Part shown: positions 8,881 to 17,410 of the stretch, in pieces
Layout of the letters: each line of letters begins with the position of its first letter
Position numbering within the stretch: the first letter of the stretch is position 1
NCBI RefSeq assembly: GCF_900104475.1
Contig: NZ_FNJR01000008.1
Span: 124,001-188,000 of the forward strand
From: Actinopolyspora xinjiangensis
GTDB lineage: Bacteria > Actinomycetota > Actinomycetes > Mycobacteriales > Pseudonocardiaceae
Length of the DNA: 64,000 nt
Reading direction: 5' to 3'
The notes under the pieces: model-generated
What the model was told of the DNA's origin: nothing
The model's input: the letters and a program-made list of their open reading frames with translations, nothing else
Database searches by the model: none
Position numbers and translations under genes: made by a program

Positions 8881-10077
8881 CTAGGCGAGGCTGACGGCGT
8901 TACGCCCACCGGCCTTGGCGCTCAGCAACGCGGCGTCGGCCGCCACCAGCAGGTCCTCCAACTCGTAGCCCACCCGTTCGGTGGCGGCGACCCCGATGCT
9001 GACGGTCAGGTCGTCGAGCACGCGGTGGGCTCCTCGCATGTCCTGGGCGGGCACGGACAACGAGGCGGTGGAGCCGCGGATGCGGTAGGCCACCTCGGAC
9101 GCGGCCCGGATGTCGGCCTCGGGAAGCAGCACCACGAACTCCTCACCACCGAACCGTCCGACCAGGTCGCCCTTGCGGACGCTGCCGCGCAGCATCAACG
9201 CCATCGAGGCCAGGGCCGCGTCTCCCGCGAGGTGTCCGAGCTCGTCGTTCACGCGCTTGAAGTGGTCGAGATCGAGCAGCAGGACGGCCGCCCGTTGTTT
9301 CCGGGAACGGGCCCGGCTCAGCTCGGCGCGCGCCAGCTTGTCCCAGTGCACCGCGTTGACGAGCCCGGTCTTGCCGTCCCGCTGCGCCGAGCGGCGCCAT
9401 TGCGGTAGCTGACCGGCCATGTCCAGCAGCGCCATCGGCGGCGCGGCGAGCAGGGCGCTGGCCGGGTGGAACTCCATCGCCACGGCCAGCAGCATGCCGA
9501 GGGTGACGGCGACGATGCCCAGCAGCACGTCGATCGGGTCTCCCAGAACGTCGGACCTGGACGCCCTCGGCCTGCGGAGTCTGAGCCCGACCGCCACGAT
9601 CACCGCGCGCAGCGACAGCAGGGTCACCGAGGCGGACAGCAGCAACACCGGAGTCCACTGGGGATCGTGCCACCCGAGCACGGCACGGGCCGCGAAGGTG
9701 GCCGAGACGGTGGCGGCCGTGACGAACATCCAGCGGTGCGGCTGGTCCCGCACGTCGAGGACGCCGTGCAGCGCCGGTCCCAGCAACAGCAGCACGAGCA
9801 GGTTCGGTGGCAGCGTCAGCAGCCCGCTCACGAGGTAGCAGATGTGGATCGTCCAGGGATCCCGGCGCACCTCCTCGCGCAGCTGGATGGACAACGAGGT
9901 CCCGACGATCACGAGACCCGCGGTGAACGCGAGCGTTCCGAAACGGTGCAGCGTGTCGGCGGCCGGAGGAGCGGTGGTCAGGATGACCACGAACACCAGT
10001 GACACCGCCACGGCCTGCACCGCGAGCACGTAGACCAGTGCCGCGGGCCTGAGCCTCCACAGTGGCCAGTCCCCCAT
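8881..10077 (-). CDS. Membrane-bound diguanylate cyclase (GGEEF) with inhibitory site
   Basis: A 398-residue protein: six to seven transmembrane helices (about residues 10-235) followed by a complete GGDEF-type domain. The metal-binding segment LLLDLDHFKRVND and the GGEEF loop (310-314) are intact. RKGD sits exactly five residues before GGEEF and fits the RxxD product-inhibition site, so this is the one cyclase of the three in the window expected to be feedback-inhibited. The N-terminal region probably senses a membrane-linked signal. I start at ATG 10077 because of a strong GGGAGGAG ribosome site and because the upstream 51 codons of the longer frame lack protein character. It is divergent from the histidine kinase. 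Confidence 0.88.
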   Translation of the reverse strand: MGDWPLWRLRPAALVYVLAVQAVAVSLVFVVILTTAPPAADTLHRFGTLAFTAGLVIVGTSLSIQLREEVRRDPWTIHICYLVSGLLTLPPNLLVLLLLGPALHGVLDVRDQPHRWMFVTAATVSATFAARAVLGWHDPQWTPVLLLSASVTLLSLRAVIVAVGLRLRRPRASRSDVLGDPIDVLLGIVAVTLGMLLAVAMEFHPASALLAAPPMALLDMAGQLPQWRRSAQRDGKTGLVNAVHWDKLARAELSRARSRKQRAAVLLLDLDHFKRVNDELGHLAGDAALASMALMLRGSVRKGDLVGRFGGEEFVVLLPEADIRAASEVAYRIRGSTASLSVPAQDMRGAHRVLDDLTVSIGVAATERVGYELEDLLVAADAALLSAKAGGRNAVSLA

Positions 10078-10514
10078 GAATCTCTCACTCCTCCCGAGCG
10101 GGAGCGTCGCACAGATCCGACCGAGCCTGAAGTCACAACCTGTGATTCCGATACTTCGTGACGTAGCTCTCGTCGTGAACCACCCACCCCTTTCGGATGC
10201 CGTTGCCCCCCGAGAGGTTCCAACGGGCACGCCGGGAGGTCCGGGGCGTTCCTCACGGGACCGACGACCGAATCACCACGAGCACGTGGATCACCGATTC
10301 CGGAAGAGAATCGGTTCGCCGACCCCACTCCAAGACGAATAAGATTCATAACTGGCTCGTCAGCTCGTCGGACCGTGCGGAGGTGAGATCGCGTCGCGGG
10401 ACGCGAACCGTCACGAGAGCCCACGACCGAGACACCGAAGACTGGAACGAAGTGCCCCGCGCTCTCGTCGATAGGTATGGCCCTGGCAAGTTCGCCGGAA
10501 AGGAACGCCGAAGA
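10078..10514. promoter_or_regulatory. Divergent intergenic region
   Basis: About 440 bp between the divergent diguanylate cyclase and histidine-kinase genes. An A/T-rich patch at about 10325-10355 is the likely promoter area for the kinase operon. I see no RNA gene or clear operator. Confidence 0.35.
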
Positions 10515-11819
10515 GTGGGCAGCACGGGTAACGACAGCACGGACGGACTCCGAGACCGGACCAGATGGTCGAGGATGTGGCGAACACTCACCACGACCGG
10601 CGGTTCCGAACAAGCCACCCCGCCGCACGGCAACACCCCCGACGAACAGGCGGAACCCGTCCCGGACGGCCGAATCCCGCTGTGGCGCGCGCACAACGGG
10701 CTGCGCGTGCTGGCCCTGATCTACGCCTTCACCTGGTTCTGCGTCCTGCTTCCCGAGTACCGCAGTCCGGTGGGGGCATCGGTGATCATGGCGGCGATGG
10801 TGTGCTGGACCACCTACACCATCTGGCGGTACAGCAAGCCTTCCGGACGCACGAGAACGCTGGTGCTGGTGGACCAGGCCGTCACGATGACGCTGTTCGG
10901 ACTCTGCTACTTCGTGCTGACCGAGCACCAGATGGACCAGGGACTGCCGACGGTGGTCACCATCTGGCACGCCTCCATGGTCACCGTCGCGGCGGTACGG
11001 TTCGGCATCCCTGGAGGATTCGCCAGCGGCGCCGTCGCGGCGGCCGCCAACTTCGCCATGCGCGGCTACATCGACGCCAACATGTGGATGGACACGGTGC
11101 TGCACCTGGCGATCGGCCTGCTGCTGGGCCTCGCCTCCGAGACCGCCGAACATTCCACGCGACGTCTCGCGAGGGCACTGCGCACCGAGGCGGCCACGGC
11201 CGAACGCGAACGGCTGGCGCGGGACATCCACGACAGCGTGCTGCAGGTGCTGGCGCGAGTGCGCAGGAGAGGCGGCGAACTCGGCGGCGAAGCCGCCGAA
11301 CTCGCCGCCCTCGCCGGGGAGCAGGAAACGGCGCTGCGCAATCTGATCTCCACCGGTCCGGCCGAACGGGGCGAGACGAGCACCGACCTGGCCGCACGGC
11401 TGCGGGTACTCGCCGGAACGAGGGTGAACGTCTCGGTACCGGCCACCGAGGTCACGCTGCCGGCGGAGACGGTCTCCGCGTTGTTCTCGGTCACCCGCGA
11501 AGCCGTCCAGAACGTCGAGGACCACACCGGACCGGAGACGCACACCTGGGTGCTGTTGGAGGACCTGGGCTCCGAGATCGTACTCAGCATCCGGGACAAC
11601 GGCCCGGGAATCCCGGACGGAAGGCTGGAGGAAGCGGCAGCGGCGGGAAGAATGGGTGTCGCGCAGTCGATCCGTGGCCGAGTGGAGAGCCTCGGTGGAA
11701 GTATCGCGCTGGACACTTCGGTGGGTGAGGGCACCGAGTGGGAGATCCGCCTCACTCGCGCCGACGGACGGGAGAACGACCACGCGCACAGTGGTGAACG
11801 GGCGCGGGAGAAGCACTGA
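10515..11819 (+). CDS. NarL-type sensor histidine kinase
   Basis: A 434-residue membrane histidine kinase of the HisKA_3 class. Five or six hydrophobic helices (about residues 60-205) are followed by a coiled linker, the phosphoacceptor motif ARDIHDSVLQ (His239) and a HATPase_c domain with LFSVTREAVQNVEDH (N box) and DNGPGIPDG (G box). It should autophosphorylate and pass phosphate to the response regulator 227 bp downstream. GTG 10515 is preceded by AAGGA at 10-nt spacing; ATG 10575 is an alternative. The longer frame from 10197 has no support. The sensed signal is unknown, as the sensor is almost entirely membrane-embedded. Confidence 0.85.
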   Translation: MGSTGNDSTDGLRDRTRWSRMWRTLTTTGGSEQATPPHGNTPDEQAEPVPDGRIPLWRAHNGLRVLALIYAFTWFCVLLPEYRSPVGASVIMAAMVCWTTYTIWRYSKPSGRTRTLVLVDQAVTMTLFGLCYFVLTEHQMDQGLPTVVTIWHASMVTVAAVRFGIPGGFASGAVAAAANFAMRGYIDANMWMDTVLHLAIGLLLGLASETAEHSTRRLARALRTEAATAERERLARDIHDSVLQVLARVRRRGGELGGEAAELAALAGEQETALRNLISTGPAERGETSTDLAARLRVLAGTRVNVSVPATEVTLPAETVSALFSVTREAVQNVEDHTGPETHTWVLLEDLGSEIVLSIRDNGPGIPDGRLEEAAAAGRMGVAQSIRGRVESLGGSIALDTSVGEGTEWEIRLTRADGRENDHAHSGERAREKH

Positions 11820-12046
11820 CCGCACTCCTCCGCCCGCCACGGCGGAGCACTCGCCCCCACGAGCACTCGCTCCGGGAAACCCACGTCGAACGGGCGTTCC
11901 CGGTACGCACCCGGGCTCCTCGTGGGAGCGTGGCAGAGCAGGACCCGAGACGGTGCGAGCCGCGAGGGTGGTCGCGCTGCCCGGCGCGCCGGAACCCCGC
12001 TCCGGCTCGCCGAGACGGCGGGAAGGCATCAGTGAGGAGCGAGAGC

Positions 12047-12724
12047 ATGACTGGCTCGGAGATTTCGGTAATGGTGGTCGACGACCACCCGATCTGGCGA
12101 GACGGGGTGGCGCGTGATCTGACCGAACGGGGGTTCCGGATAAGCGCGACCACCGGCGATGCCGTCTCGGCACTGCGCATCTCGCGAACCGTGCACCCCG
12201 ACGTGGTGCTGATGGACCTCAATCTGGGAGACACCTCGGGCGTGGAGGCCACACGCCAGATCACCCAGGAGATTCCCGGAACCAGAGTGCTGGTGCTCTC
12301 CGCCAGCGGGGAGCACGCGGACGTGCTGGAGGCGGTCAAGGCCGGGGCCTCCGGGTACCTGGTGAAGTCGGCCTCCGTTGACGAGCTGGTGGACGCGGTG
12401 CGGCGCACCGCCGTGGGGGACGCGGTGTTCACCGCCGGTCTGGCGGGTCTGGTGCTCGGGGAGTACCGGCGCATGGCGGTGACCCCCGGCGACTCGGACC
12501 CCGAACCACCGCGGCTGACCGACCGGGAAACGGACGTGCTGCGCCAGGTCGCCAAGGGCCTCACCGCGCGCCAGATCGCGAACAAGCTGGTGATCTCGCA
12601 TCGCACGGTCGAGAACCACGTGCAGTCCACACTGCGCAAACTGCAGTTGCACAATCGCGTGGAACTCGCCCGCTACGCGATCGAGCACGGCCTGGACCAG
12701 GAGGGCGAGGCATCATCCGAGTGA
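12047..12724 (+). CDS. NarL/LuxR-family response regulator
   Basis: A 225-residue two-domain regulator. The receiver domain has the acidic pair VVDDHP, phosphoacceptor Asp57 (VLMDLNL) and the conserved lysine in GYLVKSAS. The C-terminal LuxR helix-turn-helix contains LTDRETDVLRQVAKGLTARQ and SHRTVENHVQSTLRKL. The start is set by GAGGAGCGAG just before ATG 12047; the extra upstream codons in the open frame overlap a non-coding stretch. It is the cognate partner of the preceding kinase, and the order kinase then regulator is standard for this family. Targets cannot be read from the sequence. Confidence 0.9.
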   Translation: MTGSEISVMVVDDHPIWRDGVARDLTERGFRISATTGDAVSALRISRTVHPDVVLMDLNLGDTSGVEATRQITQEIPGTRVLVLSASGEHADVLEAVKAGASGYLVKSASVDELVDAVRRTAVGDAVFTAGLAGLVLGEYRRMAVTPGDSDPEPPRLTDRETDVLRQVAKGLTARQIANKLVISHRTVENHVQSTLRKLQLHNRVELARYAIEHGLDQEGEASSE

Positions 12725-12740
12725 CGCACGACATGCTCCC

Positions 12741-12767
12741 GTTGCCCCGTCCGGGGACGGAGGCAAC
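12741..12767 (+). terminator. Terminator hairpin after the response regulator
   Basis: GTTGCCCCGTCC (12741-12752) pairs with GGACGG-A-GGCAAC (12755-12767), a 12-bp stem with one bulged A, 17 bp after the response-regulator stop codon. Confidence 0.6.
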
Positions 12768-12784
12768 CGGTTCCGATCAGCTCA

Positions 12785-12804
12785 CTCCGGCCTGAAGGCC
12801 GGAG
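12785..12804. repeat. Compact hairpin resembling a TnpB-element end
   Basis: CTCCGGCCT-GA-AGGCCGGAG is a perfect 9-bp inverted repeat followed by CTTGCGCCGATTCCC. It may be a second terminator, or a leftover from the 3' end of an IS200/IS605-type TnpB element, whose ends often carry such GGCC-TGAA-GGCC stems. No tnpB frame is left beside it. Confidence 0.35.
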
Positions 12805-13080
12805 CTTGCGCCGATTCCCAGGTCACCGGTAGGGGCATCCACCTCGTGGGAGCGGCTACCGCTGGTTCGAACTCCGCCGAGGCACCCCGCGAGCCGGCCG
12901 ATCGGCCCCCTTCTCCCGGAGCCCGGGGACGACGCCGGGGACCGGAGAAGTGGCCGAGCTCCTCGCCGGTGTCGCCGATGACGTGGCCACAGCACCGTGA
13001 CGATGTAGCACAGCCCCGAGAACCGGCGCGGATCCACCCGCCGCGTTCGGGTCACCGAACGTGCCGAAACCGGCCGGTTC

Positions 13081-13194
13081 GTGCGGGGCGCGGCGGTGCG
13101 CGACGTCGAGATTCCCTCGGGCGGGGACTTCACCACCACCGACGCCCGGTGGGCCGCGTTCGTCGACGCGATGAAGGCCGTGCGGTTCGAGCGG
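13081..13194 (+). pseudogene. DUF397 protein relic
   Basis: This frame encodes AAVRDVEIPSGG followed by RWAAFVDAMKAVRFE, which closely follows the C-terminal half of DUF397 proteins (AVRDS-x-P-x-G, then W-x-AF-x-x-x-K-x-x-x-F). Stop codons lie shortly upstream at 12979-12981 and 13006-13008, and the N-terminal SGxxxxCVEVA part is not recognisable, nor is the XRE-type partner gene. I read it as a decayed fragment. The similarity is judged by eye only. Confidence 0.45.
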
Positions 13195-13396
13195 CCGGAC
13201 CGACAGGAGCCGCTCAGGTTCACCGAGGTCGCCCTCCGGTGCCGCGAAGCACTACCCACTGTGGTCGCGAGTGTTCGGGACGGACTCCACCTGTCGGCGC
13301 TGGTGGCGCCCGCCCCGGCAACGATTCCCGTTCCGAGAGCCGCTTCGGCGATCGAACCGGCCCCGGATCGGACGAGTCGTACCGGCCCCTCCGGAC

Positions 13397-15034
13397 CTAC
13401 TCGAACGCCGCACGCGCCGCGGCCTTGGCCGTGGCGACGTCCGGCGCGGCCAACGCGTCCCTGGCCGCCCGCTCACAGGCCCGCAGCGACACCCCAGCCA
13501 GCGCGGATCCCACGGCGGGAACGGCCGTGGCGACCATGGAGAGGCTGCGCACGCCGAGCCCCACGAGCACCCGGCCCAACAGCGGATCGGCAGCCGCCTC
13601 ACCGCACACTCCGACCGGCTTGCCCGTCTCGGCACCTGCCCTGCCGATCATCGCGATCAACCGCAGCAGGGCCGGCTGCCAGGGATCGTTCAGCCCCGCC
13701 AGCGCACCGAGCTGCCGATCGGCGGCGAACACGTACTGCGCCAGGTCGTTGGTACCGACACTGACGAAATCGACCGCCTCGAGCAGCTCGGAGGCGATCA
13801 ACGCTGCCGCGGGGATCTCGACCATCACCCCCGCCCGCGTGATTCCCGCCGTCCTGGCCCGCTCGGTGAACCAGGCCGCCTCCTCCGGGGTAGCCACCAT
13901 CGGGGCCATCACCGAGACCTCGGCTCCCGAGTCCTCGGCGGCCGCGGCGATGGCCTCCAGCTGCCGGTCGAGCACGTCCGGCCGGTCGAACGCCACCCGC
14001 AGACCGCGCACCCCCAGGGCCGGGTTCGGCTCGGCACCGGTGTCCAGGAAGCCCAACGGCTTGTCGGCCCCCGCGTCCAGCGTCCGCACCACCACCGGTT
14101 TGCCCGCGAAGGGTTCGAGCACCTCCGCGTAGGCGGCGCGCTGCGTGGCGACGTCCGGTTCGTCCTGCGCCGCGAGGTAGCAGAACTCGGTGCGGAACAA
14201 CCCGACCCCCTCCGCCCCCGCGGAGACGGCGGCCGTGGTGTCCGCCGCCGCGCCCACGTTGGCCAGGATCTTGACCCGCTCCCCGTCCGAGGTTCCGCCG
14301 TCGCCGGTCCACCCGGTCGTGTCGATCCGTTCGGGGGAACGCACCTCGACCGGCTCCTCCGACAGCGAGACGGTGCCACCGTCCCCGTCCACCTCCGCCG
14401 CGACCGCCGAGGTCTCCGCCAGCAGCCCGCGTACCGCGACCACGGCGGGGATGCCGAGCGAGCGGGCGAGGATGGCGGTGTGGCTGGTGGGGCCGCCCTC
14501 CTCGGTCACCAGGGCGAGCACCAGATCCGGATCGAGGTCGGCGGTGTCCGCCGGAGCCAGGTCGCGGGCCAGCAGCACGCTGGGTTCCAGCAGGGTGGGT
14601 ACGCCGGGAGGCCGCACCCCGAGCAGCTCGGCGATGATCCTGTCCCGCACGTCGTGCACGTCACGCACCCGCTCGGCCAGGTACCCACCGGTGGCTCGCA
14701 GCGATTCGGCGAACTCGTTGGCGGCCTCCAGCACAGCGCGGGGGGCGGGCAGTCCGCGCTGGTTGACCAGCTGCTCGGCGCGGGAACTCAGCGAGGGGTC
14801 CATCGCCATGGCGGCGGTGGTCTCCAGCACCGCCTTGGCGTCGCCCTCGACCCCGGCGGCGCGCGCGAACAGACCGTTGGCCACTGTCTCGGCGGCGGGT
14901 GAGATGCGCGCGGCCTCGGCTGACGGATCCGTCACCGCGGGGGAAGCGGGGGGTTCCGGCAACGGCTCGGCGACCCGGACGACCGGGCCCGCGGCTCGAC
15001 CATCGCTGACACCGACACCACTCAATCTCAACAT
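13397..15034 (-). CDS. ptsI: Phosphoenolpyruvate-protein phosphotransferase (PTS enzyme I)
   Basis: A 545-residue enzyme I, which takes phosphate from PEP and passes it to HPr in the sugar phosphotransferase system. The N-terminal PEP-utiliser and HPr-binding domains contain the phosphorylated histidine (GGPTSHTAILARS, His185). The C-terminal PEP-binding barrel has GLFRTEF, the basic loop VRTLDAGADKP, VMVEIPAA, SVGTNDLAQY and the active-site cysteine GVCGEAA. Length is normal. ATG 15034 gives the canonical N terminus LRLSGVGVS. No ptsH or enzyme II gene is nearby, so the partners are elsewhere. A perfect DasR-type palindrome overlaps the start codon, implying control by a GntR-family amino-sugar regulator. 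Confidence 0.93.
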   Translation of the reverse strand: MLRLSGVGVSDGRAAGPVVRVAEPLPEPPASPAVTDPSAEAARISPAAETVANGLFARAAGVEGDAKAVLETTAAMAMDPSLSSRAEQLVNQRGLPAPRAVLEAANEFAESLRATGGYLAERVRDVHDVRDRIIAELLGVRPPGVPTLLEPSVLLARDLAPADTADLDPDLVLALVTEEGGPTSHTAILARSLGIPAVVAVRGLLAETSAVAAEVDGDGGTVSLSEEPVEVRSPERIDTTGWTGDGGTSDGERVKILANVGAAADTTAAVSAGAEGVGLFRTEFCYLAAQDEPDVATQRAAYAEVLEPFAGKPVVVRTLDAGADKPLGFLDTGAEPNPALGVRGLRVAFDRPDVLDRQLEAIAAAAEDSGAEVSVMAPMVATPEEAAWFTERARTAGITRAGVMVEIPAAALIASELLEAVDFVSVGTNDLAQYVFAADRQLGALAGLNDPWQPALLRLIAMIGRAGAETGKPVGVCGEAAADPLLGRVLVGLGVRSLSMVATAVPAVGSALAGVSLRACERAARDALAAPDVATAKAAARAAFE

Positions 15035-15046
15035 GGTCTAGACCAT
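15033..15046. promoter_or_regulatory. dre-like operator (DasR/GntR-HutC type) at ptsI
   Basis: ATGGTCTAGACCAT is a perfect 14-bp palindrome identical to the core TGGTCTAGACCA of the Streptomyces DasR-responsive element. DasR represses pts and chitin/GlcNAc genes and is released by amino-sugar phosphates. Its left half includes the ptsI start codon, so binding would block initiation directly. Confidence 0.75.
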
Positions 15047-16030
15047 ACCTCTCGAACGGGAGTTCCCGCGACGCCGAACCTCGCGCCGCCCACAGGCACA
15101 CGGCACCACGAAACCGCCCCGGACGAAACCGGACCTCCCTCAAGCCGGAGCGAACAGCACCGGGCACGGAAGGGAACTTACTTCACTCGAACGGAGCAAC
15201 CGATCATCGACAATAGGTAACTCCTGAGTAGCCGCACGGATCCCCATCCCTCGTACTGACCAGCAGGCTGGAGACATGACACAACGAAATGTGACGCACT
15301 CGCGAACCATCGAGCCCACCCCGGCACACGTGGTGGGCACGGCCGACCGCACTTGCCGAGCGGTACTGGGCGAGCCGGTGGACACCAGCGCCGTTCCCCC
15401 GGAGACGATCCCGAAGGCAGCCACCGCGAGCACCCCCCGGAGTGCCGTGAGGAACACGACGAGCACTCGGCGGATGCTCGCGGTTCGGCTCCCCGACCCC
15501 GGCGGACGGTTACCCAGACACCACTTCGACTCTCGGGGACGGCACCCGGGAACGGGGCGCCGTCCTGTCGGAACCGGTTGAGCACTTTCGCACGATTCGC
15601 GGATTTCGAACCGAATCCCGCCGCCTGATACACCCCCAATCGGGGGTTATTGGGCACGAAGTCGCATCATTTCCGGCTTCGTTGGCGTCACACTGGAATG
15701 GTTGCAGCTCGTCGATATCGCGCCATCGGCGATCGCAACAGCCGGGGCCGGTCGTGAAGCCCCCCGTACGGCCGACCCCGGCCTTCGACCACGGTCGTCG
15801 AACCCGCCCACCGGGATTTGAGAACCACCGCGAACGAGCCGGGCGTCCGTCGAAGTGGTACGGCGTCCCTTTCCGCCCCGGAACCTTCCGGTCCGGACAG
15901 GACGGACAGACCGTTCCGGAGCGGGGTACCGCCGCCGTGCGCGGACGGAAGCCGCACCGCATCGGAACGCCTCACCGGCTTCCCGCCAACGCGGTGGAAG
16001 ACTCAGGAACCGGAACCACGCAACCGTTCA
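15047..16030. other. Long region without a convincing gene
   Basis: Nearly 1 kb between ptsI and the IS607-type element. Overlapping open frames occur on both strands, as expected at high GC. The best are a minus-strand frame ending at 15140 with a hydrophobic N terminus (VVFLTALRGVLAVAAFG) and a plus-strand frame from 15276 behind GGAG; neither looks like a known protein and they exclude each other. Some segments (about 15170-15300 and 15590-15710) are lower in GC. It may be eroded coding DNA. Confidence 0.4.
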
Positions 16031-16150
16031 CTAGAATATGGAAAGTTGTTCTGGTGACTTGGCGGATTGCTCCACCATGGTTGGCCCAGCGTCGGTGTGG
16101 CGCTGGGTCTTCCCGTGGCGATACCCGTCGCCAGCGTGGCTGGTCTTACG
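16031..16150 (-). ncRNA. Candidate omega RNA (TnpB guide scaffold) at the tnpB 3' end
   Basis: The last 120 bp of tnpB hold a dense set of hairpins: CCCAGCG/CGCTGGG (16085-16091 and 16101-16107), TGGCGA/TCGCCA (16116-16121 and 16128-16133) and CCAGC/GCTGG (16131-16135 and 16139-16143); the last two share bases and are alternatives. In this family the guide RNA overlaps the tnpB 3' end and runs past the element end into flanking DNA, here below 16031. The precise RNA ends are inferred. Confidence 0.5.
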
Positions 16151-17410
16151 TGGGTTTCCAGCGGGCGTGTTTTCCGTCCCGACGCAACTCGCCGTGGACG
16201 CCGTCAGGCCCGCGAGGTTGCGGGCCGCATTGAGGTCGCGATCAGCGGTGTGGCCGCAGTGATCGCAGGTGAAGGTCCGCTCTGACAGGCGCAGTTCGGC
16301 TTTCACCACGCCACAGTCCGAGCAGGTTTTCGAGCTGGGGTAGAACCGGTCGGCCAGGATCATGGCGCGGCCGTGCCAGGTGGTTTTGTAGTCGAGTTGG
16401 CGCCGTAGCTCGCCCATCCCCACGTCGCCGATGTGGCGAGCCAACCGACGGTTGCGTTTCATGCCCTCGACGTTGAGGTTTTCCACCGCGATCGTGTCGT
16501 ACTCGCGCACGAGTCGGGTGGAGAGTTTGTGCAGCCCGTCGCGGCGGGCGTTGGACACCCGCGCGTGCAGTCTCGATACGTGCCGCTGGGTCTTGCGCCA
16601 CCTGTTCGATGGGGGTCGCTTCGTGCGTTTATCCGGCCCTACGCGCCTGGCGGCTTGCCGTTGTAGGCGGCGAAGTTGGCGTTGCGTACGGTCGAGGTGT
16701 TTGGGGTTGGCGATGGTTTCCCCGGTGGACAGCACCGCGAGTTCTTTCACTCCGAGGTCGATACCCACGGTTCCTCCGCGTGTGGCGGGTGCGGGCTCGG
16801 TCTTGGTGATCTCCACCGAGAACGACACGTGCCACCGGCCGCGCTGAAACGACACGGTGGCCGACCGGATACGGGCGGTTCCGCGTTCGACGTGGCGGGC
16901 GAGTTTGCGGGTGGACTCGTGGGTACGCACCGTGCCAATACGCGGAAGCTTGGCATGGCGGCGGTCTGAATCGGACAGCCCGAACGATCCGGTGGTGAAC
17001 CGGCACGAAGACCGGTGACGCTTGGACTTGAACTGGGGGAACCCGACCCTGCGACCGGCGCGTTTTCCGGTTCGGGACTTGTGCCAGTTGTCCAGCGCGG
17101 TCGCGAGGTTCACCAGCCCGGACGAGTACGCTTCCTTGGAGTTCTCGCCCCACCACGGGGCCGCTTCGTTTTTGGTCGCGTTCCAGGCTTTCCGTAGGCC
17201 GTAGGCCGACCAGTTCATCGTCGGCGTGAGGTCGTCCTCGGCCACATCGTAGGATCGTTCGGTGTCCCGCTGGTTCATCACGGCCTTGACCTGCGCGAGC
17301 GCCCAGTTGTAGGCGAACCGCGCCGCGCCACAGTGCGACGACAACATGGCTCGCTGCTGCGGCGTGGGATCGAGAGCGAACTGGTACGCCTGCACCACCG
17401 TGCTGCTCAT
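16031..17410 (-). CDS. tnpB: TnpB RNA-guided endonuclease of the IS607-type element
   Basis: A 459-residue TnpB. The N-terminal domain begins VVQAYQFALDPTPQQ, with the HCGAARFAYNWAL motif. The RuvC nuclease has its three acidic residues in GIDLGVKELA, AVENLNVEGM and TADRDLNAARNL, and the zinc ribbon is CSDCG...CDHCG. TnpB nucleases, guided by an omega RNA from the element's 3' end, cut the donor site and favour transposon retention. The start at 17410 follows GGAGGTGA, and its ATGA overlaps the tnpA stop, implying translational coupling. The C-terminal 55 residues after the RuvC domain are basic/polar and probably overlap the guide-RNA scaffold. Confidence 0.93.
   Translation of the reverse strand: MSSTVVQAYQFALDPTPQQRAMLSSHCGAARFAYNWALAQVKAVMNQRDTERSYDVAEDDLTPTMNWSAYGLRKAWNATKNEAAPWWGENSKEAYSSGLVNLATALDNWHKSRTGKRAGRRVGFPQFKSKRHRSSCRFTTGSFGLSDSDRRHAKLPRIGTVRTHESTRKLARHVERGTARIRSATVSFQRGRWHVSFSVEITKTEPAPATRGGTVGIDLGVKELAVLSTGETIANPKHLDRTQRQLRRLQRQAARRVGPDKRTKRPPSNRWRKTQRHVSRLHARVSNARRDGLHKLSTRLVREYDTIAVENLNVEGMKRNRRLARHIGDVGMGELRRQLDYKTTWHGRAMILADRFYPSSKTCSDCGVVKAELRLSERTFTCDHCGHTADRDLNAARNLAGLTASTASCVGTENTPAGNPRKTSHAGDGYRHGKTQRHTDAGPTMVEQSAKSPEQLSIF
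16035..16043. repeat. Terminal inverted copy, right end of the IS607-type element
   Basis: AATATGGAA, the exact reverse complement of the copy at 17998-18006. It lies in the codons for the last residues of TnpB (LSIF). Confidence 0.55.

Noticed and set aside
15140-15466. Minus-strand ORF with hydrophobic N terminus
   Set aside because: Coding character fades after about 60 codons, no Shine-Dalgarno is seen and no homology is recognised.
15276-15581. Plus-strand ORF behind a GGAG site
   Set aside because: The translation is Arg/Pro/Thr-rich without domain or hydrophobic pattern and overlaps competing frames; not supportable as a gene.
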